Source of the DNA: Flavobacterium sp.
GTDB taxonomy: Bacteria > Bacteroidota > Bacteroidia > Flavobacteriales > Flavobacteriaceae
Length of the DNA stretch: 64,000 nt
Assembly (NCBI RefSeq): GCF_024710485.1
Contig: NZ_JANJUQ010000019.1
Location: 1-64,000 of the forward strand
Direction of reading: 5' to 3'
Shown here: positions 33,821 through 43,001 of the stretch, piece after piece
Layout of the letters: every line of letters begins with the position of its first letter
How positions within the stretch are numbered: position 1 is the stretch's first letter
The notes under the pieces: model-generated
What the model was told of the DNA's origin: nothing
Database searches by the model: none
What the model saw: the letters and a program-made list of their open reading frames with translations, nothing else
Made by a program: the position numbers and the translations under genes

Positions 33821-34861
33821 TTAAACGTTTTTACTAAAATATTTTTTTCTGAGCCAAAAGGCTACATTCACTAACAAAATTAAAGCCGGTACTTCTACCA
33901 GCGGACCAATGACGCCCGCAAAAGCTTGTCCACTATTGATACCGAATACGCCAATGGAAACCGCAATCGCCAACTCAAAATTGTTCCCCGAAGCCGTAAA
34001 GGACAAAGCCGTTGCATCTCGATAATTCGCTCCTATTTTCTTCGAAACAAAAAACATTAAAAAGAACATAATCGCAAAAAACAAAACCAATGGTATTGCA
34101 ATTCGGACAACATCCAGCGGTAAATCAACTATCATTTCCCCTTTGAGACTGAACATTATTACTATGGTAAACAATAAAGCGACCAGCGTAATCGGTGAAA
34201 TAAACGGAACAAACTGCTGATGAAAGAATGGTTTTCCCAAAAACTTCATGATAGCATACCTGCTCACCAACGCCAATACAAACGGAATTCCCAAATAAAT
34301 CCCAACGGTTTGGGCGATTTCCGCAATGGTAACATTCAATGCCAAACCCTTGATACCGAACAAAGGCAGCATAATCTCTAAATAAAAATACGCATATAAA
34401 CTAAAAAAGAACACTTGTAACAAACTGTTGATACCAATCAAACCGGCGGTTAATTCGCGGTTGCCTTCGGCCAATTCATTCCATACAATCACCATAGCAA
34501 TACAAGGTGCAATGCCGATAATGATCAGTCCCGTCATGTACTCGGGATAATCTTTCAGAAAAAAGGTCGCCAATAAAAACATCAAAAACGGCCCGACTAT
34601 CCAAGTAATCAAAAAAGAAGCCGTTAGTAATTTAGGCTGTTTGAACATCTGCGGCACTTTCGAAAAATCGATTTTCGTCAGCGGCGGATACATCATCAAA
34701 ATTAAGCCAATCGCCAAAGGCACATTGGTCGTTCCCGAAGAAAAGGAGTTGATAAAATCGGCTGTATTCGGAATAGAGTAACCGATACCAACGCCCAATA
34801 ACATGGCCAAAAATATCCATAAAGTTAAAAATCGGTCTAAAAAACGGAGTCTTTTTTTCAT
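33821..34861 (-). CDS. acr3: Arsenite exporter Acr3
   Basis: A 346-residue membrane protein with ten hydrophobic segments, the ACR3 topology. The family block IIGIAPCIAMVIVWNELAEGN contains the essential cysteine of Acr3 proteins, and SFTASGNNFELAIAVSIGVFG with GVIGPLVEVPALILLV is also typical. It exports arsenite made by ArsC. It is in the middle of the operon, 27 bases after chrA and 5 bases before the methyltransferase. Confidence 0.93.
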   Translation of the reverse strand: MKKRLRFLDRFLTLWIFLAMLLGVGIGYSIPNTADFINSFSSGTTNVPLAIGLILMMYPPLTKIDFSKVPQMFKQPKLLTASFLITWIVGPFLMFLLATFFLKDYPEYMTGLIIIGIAPCIAMVIVWNELAEGNRELTAGLIGINSLLQVFFFSLYAYFYLEIMLPLFGIKGLALNVTIAEIAQTVGIYLGIPFVLALVSRYAIMKFLGKPFFHQQFVPFISPITLVALLFTIVIMFSLKGEMIVDLPLDVVRIAIPLVLFFAIMFFLMFFVSKKIGANYRDATALSFTASGNNFELAIAVSIGVFGINSGQAFAGVIGPLVEVPALILLVNVAFWLRKKYFSKNV

Positions 34862-34888
34862 AAAACAGTCTGAATTTTAAAGTCTTGA

Positions 34889-36016
34889 TTAAGGAATTAA
34901 ATACAACAAATAGCCTGATAGAGCACCGCCCACAACTACAAAAGCACTATTCATTTTTTGAAATCTGAAGACCATTACCATACCCAACAAGGCAATGAGA
35001 ATAGTACGCCAATCGGTTATGGTTTCTTTTCCCATTTCGCAACAAACAGCAATAATTACCGAAACTGAAGCCACATTCACAGCGTCCAGAAAAACAGCGA
35101 ATGGTTTATTGTTGCGCATTTTCATGACTAAGGGATTCAGCAAAGCGACAAAAACAAAGGAAGGTAAAAATATAGCGATGGTCGAAACCACGGCTCCGGT
35201 TAATCCGTTGATTTGATAGCCTATAAAAGTCACCGCCGAAAAAACCGGTCCCGGCGTAAACTGCCCAACCGCAATGGCATCAACAAGTGATTGACGCGAC
35301 AATAATCCGGTGGCTACTAATTCGGTGTCGAGGAAAGCAAATAAGACATAACCGCTACCATACAAAACGGCACCTATTTTTAAGAAAATCCAAAACAGAT
35401 TAGCATTGGTTGCTGTAAGCAAAGGCGACTGTGTTATTTGTAAAAAAGGCAAAGGAAATAAAAAAGTGAGATTGTTTTTGTTTCGGAAAGCACGCCAAAA
35501 CAAAGCCAAAAAACCGGCACCGAATAGCAAGTAGATCTCATTAAAATCAAGCAATGACAACAGCAAAACCAAAACCCCGATAATAACTAACTCCGTCGAT
35601 TGTAACGCCTTTTTAGCCATGGGGAAAATGGCTCCCAAAATAATGGCAATGATGGCCGGTTTAATCCCGTAAACAAAAGGTTGCACTTCGGGTAATTGGC
35701 CGTATTGCTTATAAAGCCAAGCCAAAGCACCGGTAATAAAAACCGCCGGAAGTATAAAACAAATTCCGGCTACTATCAAGCCTTTCCAGCCGGCTTTTTC
35801 GTGACCGATATGTATGGCCATTTCGGTACTGTTTGGTCCCGGAATCAAATGAGTGGCACCTAATAAATCCAAAAAGTGTTGTTCCGATAACCATTGGCGC
35901 TTTACTACAAACTCTTGCTGCATCATAGCAATATGCGCAGCCGGACCGCCAAAGCCAATAAAGCCCAGCTTAAGAAAAAGTTTCGCGATATCTTTTAAAG
36001 CTACCTTAGTTTCCAT
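34889..36016 (-). CDS. chrA: Chromate transporter ChrA (two-domain form)
   Basis: A 375-residue long-chain chromate ion transporter. Two homologous halves are seen: the first with GFIGFGGPAAHIAMMQQE and LIPGPNSTEMAIHIG, the second with IGAVLYGSGYVLFAFL and VGQFTPGPVFSAVTFIGY. About ten to twelve membrane segments are present. Its place inside an arsenic operon, between DUF6428 and acr3 with 27-base gaps, suggests joint induction of two oxyanion defences by ArsR. Confidence 0.9.
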   Translation of the reverse strand: METKVALKDIAKLFLKLGFIGFGGPAAHIAMMQQEFVVKRQWLSEQHFLDLLGATHLIPGPNSTEMAIHIGHEKAGWKGLIVAGICFILPAVFITGALAWLYKQYGQLPEVQPFVYGIKPAIIAIILGAIFPMAKKALQSTELVIIGVLVLLLSLLDFNEIYLLFGAGFLALFWRAFRNKNNLTFLFPLPFLQITQSPLLTATNANLFWIFLKIGAVLYGSGYVLFAFLDTELVATGLLSRQSLVDAIAVGQFTPGPVFSAVTFIGYQINGLTGAVVSTIAIFLPSFVFVALLNPLVMKMRNNKPFAVFLDAVNVASVSVIIAVCCEMGKETITDWRTILIALLGMVMVFRFQKMNSAFVVVGGALSGYLLYLIP

Positions 36017-36043
36017 GACTTATTTTTAACTCCGAAAAATGGA

Positions 36044-36520
36044 TTAGCAACAACCGGAATCAGGCGTACAACATGATGTAGCTTTAGGTTTCCACTCGCC
36101 TATTTTGGTTTTTAGTTTTTCTGCTGGTATACCGCAATTATCTTTCGCTAAACAATCGGTTTGCTTAGAGGTCAGCAGAAAATGAGTGCCGTCAAAATCC
36201 AAATTGAATTTACCGATAGTGTCATTCATTTGGTATTCGACTTCAATTTCGGCATCAGGCAATCCCAAAACTTTTTCGGAAAGCTCTATAATATGTACTA
36301 ACTTTTCGGGATGCAATCGATGATCGTAATCGTTGGCTTCCCACAATTGAAAGTTCACTACTTCTTCCTGACGTACTGTGCCACCGCAATCGATAAAATG
36401 TTTGGTTACTTTACCCACTTCAGTCACGTGAAAATGACTCGGCACCAAATCGCCGTTCGGCAATTGGAAAGCTATGGTGGTTAACTTTTGTAATTCGTTT
36501 TTAATTTCGGATAATTTCAT
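36044..36520 (-). CDS. DUF6428 family protein of arsenic operons
   Basis: A 158-residue soluble protein recognised as the DUF6428 type often found beside arsenic genes. It has an N-terminal helix (LSEIKNELQKLTTIAFQLPN), a FHVTEVGKVTKHFIDCGG block and a HRLHPEKLVHIIELSEKVLG block. The end is cysteine-rich (SCCTPDSGCC), a plausible site for trivalent arsenic. A direct binding role is inference. It is the second gene after arsR. Confidence 0.75.
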   Translation of the reverse strand: MKLSEIKNELQKLTTIAFQLPNGDLVPSHFHVTEVGKVTKHFIDCGGTVRQEEVVNFQLWEANDYDHRLHPEKLVHIIELSEKVLGLPDAEIEVEYQMNDTIGKFNLDFDGTHFLLTSKQTDCLAKDNCGIPAEKLKTKIGEWKPKATSCCTPDSGCC

Positions 36521-36594
36521 GATAGATTTTAGATTTTTTGATTGTTAGACTACTTAGATTGTTAGAAACGCAACTTTTCCCTTTTCTCTGAAAA

Positions 36595-36918
36595 TCAACA
36601 ACATTTATTCTTTAGCTTTTGCCGAATCATCCCAAAATGACTCTCTATTTTCGCCATAGTATCAGGATTGATACAATAGCAAATGGCTGTACCTTCAATG
36701 GTACCTTGGATAATGTTAGCGTTTTTCAGCTCCTTCAGATGTTGAGAGATGGTGGGTTGCGCCAATGGCAATTCGTTCACTATATCACCGCAAATGCAAC
36801 TGTCTACCTTTAAAAGGTAATCCACAATAGCAATTCGCGCCGGATGTGACAAAGCTTTGAATAAAGAGGCTAACTCGTTTTGCTCGTCTGAAAAAGATTC
36901 GGTTTTAGATGCTCCCAT
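36595..36918 (-). CDS. arsR: ArsR-family arsenite-responsive repressor
   Basis: A 107-residue SmtB/ArsR winged-helix repressor. The recognition region is LPLAQPTISQHLKELKNANII (split here as helix 3 and 4), preceded by Cys41 and Cys43 in SCICGD, the usual arsenite-binding cysteines. The C-terminus ends in CC. I chose ATG 36918; a TTG eight codons upstream overlaps the operator region. The first gene of the operon, it should repress its own promoter. Confidence 0.9.
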   Translation of the reverse strand: MGASKTESFSDEQNELASLFKALSHPARIAIVDYLLKVDSCICGDIVNELPLAQPTISQHLKELKNANIIQGTIEGTAICYCINPDTMAKIESHFGMIRQKLKNKCC

Positions 36919-36933
36919 AGTTTTATAATTATT

Positions 36934-36963
36934 ATATTGCAATATTACGATATAACAATATTA
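36934..36963 (-). promoter_or_regulatory. Candidate ArsR operator and promoter
   Basis: Overlapping dyads TATTGCAATA (36935-36944) and the AATATTG/CAATATT words up to 36963 lie 17-45 bases before the arsR start. ATATTG half-sites are typical for ArsR operators. TAATATTG on the minus strand nearly fits the -7 box. Confidence 0.5.
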
Positions 36964-37055
36964 CAAACCAAATATTTTTAATTTTATTTTACATTCATTC
37001 ATCATTCACAATTTACAATTCATCATTTGTCATTCAAAATTCACAATATTTTCAC

Positions 37056-37063
37056 TACTTTTG
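37056..37063 (+). promoter_or_regulatory. Promoter -7 box of tpx
   Basis: TACTTTTG fits TAnnTTTG, 21 bases before the tpx ATG. The region before it (36990-37050) is filled with ATTCACAATTCATCATT words. Confidence 0.5.
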
Positions 37064-37084
37064 GCAATCAAATAATTATAAAAA

Positions 37085-37582
37085 ATGGCTACAATAACTT
37101 TAGGAGGAAATCCGATTCACACCAACGGTGACTTACCGAAAAACGGCACCAAAGCACCCGATTTTCAATTACTTAAAACTGATTTAAGCACCGCTTCTCT
37201 GGCTGATTTTGCCGGAAGTAAAGTGGTTTTAAACATCTTCCCTAGTATAGATACCGGTACTTGTGCAGCTTCAGTAAGAGCTTTCAATGCCAAAGCCAGC
37301 ACTTTAGAAAACACCAAAGTATTGTGTATTTCCAGAGATTTACCTTTCGCCCAAAAACGTTTTTGCGGAGCTGAAGGCTTAGACAATGTGATTAATTTAT
37401 CCGATTTTAACACAGGTGCTTTCGGGAAAAACTACGGTTTGGAAATTACCGACGGCCCTCTAGCCGGCTTACACTCACGTGTGGTAATTGTTTTGGATGA
37501 AAACGGTACTGTTGTTCATACCGAACAAGTGGCGGAAATTGCAGATGAACCTAACTACGATGCTGCCCTAGCGGCTTTGTAA
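37085..37582 (+). CDS. tpx: Thiol peroxidase (Tpx, atypical 2-Cys peroxiredoxin)
   Basis: A 165-residue peroxiredoxin. Peroxidatic Cys60 in [11 protein letters not shown] and resolving Cys94 in RFCGAEG give the Tpx 2-Cys pattern. The N-terminal [12 protein letters not shown] and [12 protein letters not shown] are diagnostic. It removes hydroperoxides with thioredoxin. The dgkA gene starts one base after its stop, so the two are likely co-transcribed. Confidence 0.95.
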   Translation: MATITLGGNPIHTNGDLPKNGTKAPDFQLLKTDLSTASLADFAGSKVVLNIFPSIDTGTCAASVRAFNAKASTLENTKVLCISRDLPFAQKRFCGAEGLDNVINLSDFNTGAFGKNYGLEITDGPLAGLHSRVVIVLDENGTVVHTEQVAEIADEPNYDAALAAL

Positions 37583-37583
37583 T

Positions 37584-37958
37584 ATGGGATTCGAAAAAGA
37601 CAATTCTTTTTTCAGCGGCCGACTCAAAAGTGTCGGCTTTGCTGTTAAAGGTGCCCTCAAACTCATCACTACCGAACACAGTGTCATGGTTCAATCATCT
37701 TTGGCAGTATTGATGATTATTGCCGGATTTTATTTCAAAATCGACCGTTACGAGTGGATGATGCAAATCTTGGCATTCGGTCTGGTGTTGGGCGTTGAAA
37801 GTTTGAATACTGCTGTTGAAAAAATAGCTGATTTTATCCATCCGGAATACCATGAAAGAATTGGTTTCATAAAAGACATTGCGGCTGGTGCGGTTATGCT
37901 TGCTGCCCTGGCAGCCATAGCTGTAGGCTTGCTTATTTATGTTCCGAAATTTTGCTAA
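37584..37958 (+). CDS. dgkA: Diacylglycerol kinase (DgkA family)
   Basis: A 124-residue integral membrane kinase with three hydrophobic segments. The family core VLGVESLNTAVEKIADFI (catalytic Glu and Asn) and an N-terminal amphipathic FSGRLKSVGFAVKGALKLI are present. Family members phosphorylate diacylglycerol or undecaprenol; which applies is not visible. It starts one base after tpx. Confidence 0.92.
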   Translation: MGFEKDNSFFSGRLKSVGFAVKGALKLITTEHSVMVQSSLAVLMIIAGFYFKIDRYEWMMQILAFGLVLGVESLNTAVEKIADFIHPEYHERIGFIKDIAAGAVMLAALAAIAVGLLIYVPKFC

Positions 37959-38001
37959 ACCTCCGATTAAATTTCTATTTTTATAGCTTCATACTATATT
38001 C

Positions 38002-40488
38002 ATGGCAAAAACAGTAAAAAAAGAGACCAAAGAAAAAGATCCCAATCTGGAATTGAAAATACTGAAAACTAAAAAACAATACCGAATGCTATTCGGTTTT
38101 GTATTGGTACTCACATCTATAGCCTTTTTAGTTTCTTTTATTTCTTTCTTTTTACACGGAAAGGTAGACCAAAGCACTGTTGAAGCTTTGACTGACCGTA
38201 GTGAAAGTGCCCAAAATTGGCTGGGTAAATTTGGCGCTTACATAGCTGATTTGTTCATTTACCGCGGTTTCGGTGTAGCGGCTTTTTTGCTGGTAAAATT
38301 ATTGTTTTTGAGTGGAGCCTTTCTCATTTTGGACTTGCCGATGCGCAAGTTAAAAAGCACTTGGTTTTGGGATTTATTTGCTTTGATTATTTTATCAATA
38401 CTGTTTGGTTTCTTCGCCGATAACTTACCGGAATTAGGCGGAACGGTTGGCTATGAAATGAATTTGTTCCTGCAAGATTACATCGGAAAAACAGGAACAG
38501 CATTGGTTTTAGTGTTTTCTATCATAGTATATATGATTTTTAAAATTAAGGTTTCTCCTGAGGCCATTAAGTCGTTCTTCGAGAAAAAGCACAAAGAAAT
38601 CAAAGAAGACATCAGCAGCATTATCCCTGAAAATAAAAGTACCGATTATAATTTAGAAGAATACGCCGTAACCGATACTAACGAGCGCGAAGTAATGCCC
38701 ATCGAAGAAGAACCGATACCGGAACCGGTGTTAAAAACCTCTTCGTTTGAAATTAACAAAGAAGCGCTAAAACCTACTATCGAACACGCTTCGGAAATCA
38801 ACTTAGAACCTACCATCAAACCGGTTACACCTACCCTACAAACTGACCCTATCGTTTCGGAACCGATAAAAGAAATCATCGAAACCAACGATGAGGCATT
38901 TGTGATTGAAAAAGCAGCAGATGAAGACGTAATCGAGGAAAATCTGGCAGCCAAACTGGTAGCCGATTTTGGATTGTTTGACCCAACTTTAGAATTATCC
39001 AATTACAAATTCCCAACGATTGATTTGCTGAAAGAATATGCTTCGGTAGGCATTACCATCAATCAGGAGGAATTGGAAGAAAATAAAAACCGTATTGTAG
39101 AAACCCTGCGCAACTACAAAATCGACATCGCCCAAATCAAAGCGACTGTCGGACCATCGGTGACTCTATACGAAATTGTACCCGAAGCCGGGATTCGTAT
39201 CTCTAAAATTAAAAGCTTGGAAGACGATATTGCGCTATCTCTTTCTGCTCTCGGTATTCGTATCATCGCTCCTATTCCGGGCAAAGGAACCATCGGTATC
39301 GAGGTACCAAACAAGAACCCGACTATGGTACCAATGAAAACGGTAATTGCTTCAGCCAAATTCCAAGAAGCCGAAATGGAATTGCCGATTGCCTTAGGAA
39401 AAACCATCTCCAACGAAACCTTTGTAGTTGATTTGGCTAAAATGCCGCACTTGCTGATGGCCGGAGCTACTGGACAAGGAAAATCGGTAGGATTGAATGC
39501 GGTGCTAACGTCTTTATTATACAAAAAACACCCGGCAGAAGTAAAATTTGTGTTGGTCGACCCGAAAAAAGTAGAGCTGACTTTGTTCAATAAAATCGAA
39601 CGTCACTACTTGGCCAAATTGCCTGATGTAGAAGATGCCATCATTACCGATAACACCAAAGTAATCAACACCTTGAACTCGCTTTGTGTGGAAATGGACA
39701 ACCGTTATTCTTTGTTAAAAGACGCTATGGTGCGCAACATCAAAGAATACAACGAAAAATTCAAATCGCGTAAATTAAATCCGGAAAACGGCCACCGTTT
39801 CTTACCGTATATTGTTTTGGTGGTAGACGAGTTTGCCGATTTAATCATGACAGCCGGTAAAGAAGTGGAAACGCCTATCGCTCGTTTGGCGCAGTTGGCC
39901 CGTGCTATCGGTATTCACTTGATTATTGCTACGCAACGTCCGTCGGTAAACGTAATTACGGGGATTATCAAAGCGAATTTCCCGGCGCGTATTGCCTTCA
40001 GAGTAACGTCGAAAATCGACTCAAGAACCATCTTGGATTCGCAAGGTGCCGACCAGTTGATTGGACGCGGAGACTTGCTATATTCTAACGGAAACGACTT
40101 GGTGCGTGTGCAATGTGCCTTTGTCGATACACCCGAAGTAGAAAAAATTGTGGATTATATCGGCTCGCAAAAAGCCTATGCCAGTGCCTATCTCCTACCC
40201 GAATACGTGGGCGAAGAAGGCAGCAGCGTGAATTTGGAATTTGACATTTCAGAACGCGACAGCATGTTTAGAGAAGCCGCAGAAATTATTGTAACAGCAC
40301 AACAAGGTTCGGCATCATTATTGCAAAGAAAGCTGAAACTGGGTTACAACCGCGCCGGAAGATTGATTGACCAATTGGAAGCTGCCGGAATTGTAGGTCC
40401 GTTTGAAGGAAGCAAAGCACGTAGTGTAAACATTCCCGACTTGGCTTCGCTGGAACAATTTTTTATCAATGAACAAAACAATTCTTAA
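38002..40488 (+). CDS. ftsK: DNA translocase FtsK/SpoIIIE
   Basis: An 828-residue septal DNA pump. Four membrane segments (about residues 30-55, 80-105, 115-135, 155-175) precede an acidic, proline-rich linker (about 210-310) that is short for FtsK. The motor domain follows with Walker A GATGQGKSVGLNA, Walker B IVLVVDEFADLIM and the LARAIGIHLIIATQRPS block. The C-terminal gamma domain (about 755-815, GSASLLQRKLKLGYNRAG) reads orientation sequences. It clears DNA at division and supports XerCD. The lolA-like gene follows after one base. Confidence 0.95.
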   Translation: MAKTVKKETKEKDPNLELKILKTKKQYRMLFGFVLVLTSIAFLVSFISFFLHGKVDQSTVEALTDRSESAQNWLGKFGAYIADLFIYRGFGVAAFLLVKLLFLSGAFLILDLPMRKLKSTWFWDLFALIILSILFGFFADNLPELGGTVGYEMNLFLQDYIGKTGTALVLVFSIIVYMIFKIKVSPEAIKSFFEKKHKEIKEDISSIIPENKSTDYNLEEYAVTDTNEREVMPIEEEPIPEPVLKTSSFEINKEALKPTIEHASEINLEPTIKPVTPTLQTDPIVSEPIKEIIETNDEAFVIEKAADEDVIEENLAAKLVADFGLFDPTLELSNYKFPTIDLLKEYASVGITINQEELEENKNRIVETLRNYKIDIAQIKATVGPSVTLYEIVPEAGIRISKIKSLEDDIALSLSALGIRIIAPIPGKGTIGIEVPNKNPTMVPMKTVIASAKFQEAEMELPIALGKTISNETFVVDLAKMPHLLMAGATGQGKSVGLNAVLTSLLYKKHPAEVKFVLVDPKKVELTLFNKIERHYLAKLPDVEDAIITDNTKVINTLNSLCVEMDNRYSLLKDAMVRNIKEYNEKFKSRKLNPENGHRFLPYIVLVVDEFADLIMTAGKEVETPIARLAQLARAIGIHLIIATQRPSVNVITGIIKANFPARIAFRVTSKIDSRTILDSQGADQLIGRGDLLYSNGNDLVRVQCAFVDTPEVEKIVDYIGSQKAYASAYLLPEYVGEEGSSVNLEFDISERDSMFREAAEIIVTAQQGSASLLQRKLKLGYNRAGRLIDQLEAAGIVGPFEGSKARSVNIPDLASLEQFFINEQNNS

Positions 40489-40489
40489 A

Positions 40490-41131
40490 ATGAACAAGCT
40501 ACTATCTATTGCATTGTTACTTATAACCACTCTAACAGCTAATGCACAAGATAAAAAAGCCAAAGACTTGCTGGACCAAGTAACGGCTAAGGTTAAAACG
40601 TACCAAAACATCACTATCGATTTTAAATATACGCTGACCAATACCAAAGAAAACATCAACAAAGAAAGTAAAGGCAATTTGTTATTGGAAGGCAATAAAT
40701 ATGTGTTGAACTTTTTGGGCGTAACCAAAATATACGACGGTAAAAAAAGCTATACCATAGTTCCGGAAGACGAAGAAATTACCATTTCAAGTGTGAATGA
40801 AAAAGACGAAAACACGGTAACTCCGGCCAAAATGTTGACCTTTTTTAACAGCGGTTATAAATACTACTGGGACATCCCCCAGGATTTAAAAGGCCGAAAA
40901 ATCCAATACATTAAATTGGTACCGACTAACCCTAAAGATCCTCGTAAAGAAGTGTTTTTAGGAATTGATTCGCAAACTAAAAACATCTACAACGTTATTG
41001 AAATTGGGAAAAACGGTTCGAAAACTACTTTGACTGTTAATTCTTTTAAAACCAATCAGCCTTTATCAAAAAATCAGTTTACCTTTGTGGCGAGTAAATA
41101 TCCAAATTACTACATCAATAAATTAGATTAA
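40490..41131 (+). CDS. LolA-like outer-membrane lipoprotein carrier
   Basis: A 213-residue periplasmic protein. A signal peptide (MNKLLSIALLLITTLTANAQ) precedes a LolA fold with VKTYQNITIDFKYTL, GNLLLEGNKYVLNFLGVTKIYDGKKSY and the later IGKNGSKTTLTVNSF strand. LolA ferries lipoproteins across the periplasm. I prefer ATG 40490 to the one at 40469 that overlaps ftsK, since it places the signal peptide directly at the start. It lies 6 bases before the LptF/LptG-like gene, an envelope-biogenesis pairing. Confidence 0.87.
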   Translation: MNKLLSIALLLITTLTANAQDKKAKDLLDQVTAKVKTYQNITIDFKYTLTNTKENINKESKGNLLLEGNKYVLNFLGVTKIYDGKKSYTIVPEDEEITISSVNEKDENTVTPAKMLTFFNSGYKYYWDIPQDLKGRKIQYIKLVPTNPKDPRKEVFLGIDSQTKNIYNVIEIGKNGSKTTLTVNSFKTNQPLSKNQFTFVASKYPNYYINKLD

Positions 41132-41137
41132 GCTCGG

Positions 41138-42994
41138 GTGAAAATACTTGACCGCTACTTACTAAAATCTTTCCTGATTACATTTACCACGGTATTTGTA
41201 ATCTTATTTTTTATATTCATTTTACAAGTAGTTTGGTTGTTCATTTCGGAATTGGCAGGTAAGGACTTGGACTTCATTATGATTGTCAAGTTCCTGATGT
41301 ACAAAATGCCAAGTATTATCCCATTGGTTTTGCCGCTTTCAGTATTACTGGCTTCCATCATGACCTTCGGTAGCTTAGCTGAAAACTACGAGTTTGCGGC
41401 TATGAAATCTTCCGGCATTTCGTTGCAAAGAGCCATGCACAGTCTTACCATTTTTATTTTATTGCTAAGCATCGTAGCCTTCTTTTTTGCCAACAACGTA
41501 ATTCCTTTTGCCGAATACAAGTTTATCAACTTCCGAAGAAATATTGCCCAAGTAAAACCCGCCATGGCTATAGCCGAAGGACAATTTAGTGAAGTTGGTG
41601 TGTACAGTATTAAAGTTGAAAAAAAATCGGGTGAAAACGGAAAATACCTTAGCGGAGTCACCATTCACAAAAAAGCCGCCGTTGGTTCTGGCAGTAACAC
41701 TGTAATCAAAGCCAAAAAAGGCGAACTTGTCAGCAGTGAAGATTCGAATACTTTACAATTGGTTTTGAAAGACGGCAACTACTATGAAGACCTCATCCCA
41801 AAAAAATTTGAAGACCGCAAGAAAATGCCGTTTGCCAAAAGCGAATTTCAGCGCTATGTGATTAACATCGATCTTTCTAAACTCAACAATACTAATATAA
41901 ATGAGGAAAGCATTACCAACACCAACACCATGCTCAACGTTAGTGAGCTTTCATTTACCTTAGATTCGCTACAAAGAAATTTCGATAAAGAAGTTAAATC
42001 TTATGCCGACAACATCAACCAACGTGTAGTGTTACAAACCCTGGGCCCAAATTTTAATTCGACTTTAACACTCAACAAAAAAAATATTCTTGACAATTTT
42101 GATCCATCGGACAAAGCTAATATACTTAGAGTAGCTTCCGGAACTGTAGATGGTATCAACTTTACTTTGGAGACTTCGACTTACGAGATTAAAAGTCGAA
42201 TGAAAAACATCAACCAACACTGGATTGCTTTATATGACAAATTTGTCATTGCTTACGCTTGTTTACTGATGTTCTTTATCGGAGCTCCGCTAGGTGCTAT
42301 TATTCGAAAAGGCGGCTTAGGATTACCGATAGTGTTTGCAGTAATGATTTTTATTATCTTCCACTTCATCAATACTTTCGGAAAAAAAGTAGCCCAACAA
42401 GGCGAACTTTCTCCGTTCTTGGGTTGCTGGATGTCTTCATTTATACTTACACCATTCGCCATTTTACTTACCAAAAGAGCCACCGACGATAAAGGCTTGA
42501 GCTTCAATTTTGATTGGCTGACGAATTTCTTCAATAAAATTTTCCCGGACAAAACAAAAGTGGAACCGGCATTAACTTCGGTTACTCCGGATTTGGCTAT
42601 TGCCGCAGATGAAGTACATGAGTATTTAAATACGTTATCCGATAATCCAAAAACAACGGCTTCACCACCGGATGGAAAGGCGATAGAAACCATTGTGTTT
42701 TCGGCTTCAACATACCAACTTTACAGTTTAATTGCTTTGGCTTCCAATATCATTTTACTTGTAATTTTCTTTTTTGGAAAACCCGATACGCCGGTTCTAA
42801 TTGGTGTTGCTTCAGCCCTAGGCATACTGCTTTTATTTGGCATTCACAAAACACATCAAAGCTTATCAAGACTCGGAAAAAATACACAAAACTACTACGA
42901 CATACCTCTATTCATTTTACTATTGGCAGGGTTTCCGTTCTACTTTTTGTTTTACGGTTATAACAGCCTTTGGATAAAATCAAAAAACAACTAA
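41138..42994 (+). CDS. LptF/LptG-family lipopolysaccharide export permease with C-terminal extension
   Basis: A 618-residue permease of the YjgP/YjgQ family. LDRYLLKSFLITF at the start, SLAENYEFAAMKSSGISLQRAM near residue 85 and a periplasmic domain (about 130-350) are typical. The return to the membrane follows with LMFFIGAPLGAIIRKGGLGLP. LptF and LptG are usually 350-480 residues. Here about 160 more residues follow, with a soluble stretch and about three further membrane helices. The start is GTG 41138. It would extract LPS from the inner membrane with LptB. Confidence 0.88.
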   Translation: MKILDRYLLKSFLITFTTVFVILFFIFILQVVWLFISELAGKDLDFIMIVKFLMYKMPSIIPLVLPLSVLLASIMTFGSLAENYEFAAMKSSGISLQRAMHSLTIFILLLSIVAFFFANNVIPFAEYKFINFRRNIAQVKPAMAIAEGQFSEVGVYSIKVEKKSGENGKYLSGVTIHKKAAVGSGSNTVIKAKKGELVSSEDSNTLQLVLKDGNYYEDLIPKKFEDRKKMPFAKSEFQRYVINIDLSKLNNTNINEESITNTNTMLNVSELSFTLDSLQRNFDKEVKSYADNINQRVVLQTLGPNFNSTLTLNKKNILDNFDPSDKANILRVASGTVDGINFTLETSTYEIKSRMKNINQHWIALYDKFVIAYACLLMFFIGAPLGAIIRKGGLGLPIVFAVMIFIIFHFINTFGKKVAQQGELSPFLGCWMSSFILTPFAILLTKRATDDKGLSFNFDWLTNFFNKIFPDKTKVEPALTSVTPDLAIAADEVHEYLNTLSDNPKTTASPPDGKAIETIVFSASTYQLYSLIALASNIILLVIFFFGKPDTPVLIGVASALGILLLFGIHKTHQSLSRLGKNTQNYYDIPLFILLLAGFPFYFLFYGYNSLWIKSKNN

Positions 42995-43001
42995 CATTAC
43001 A

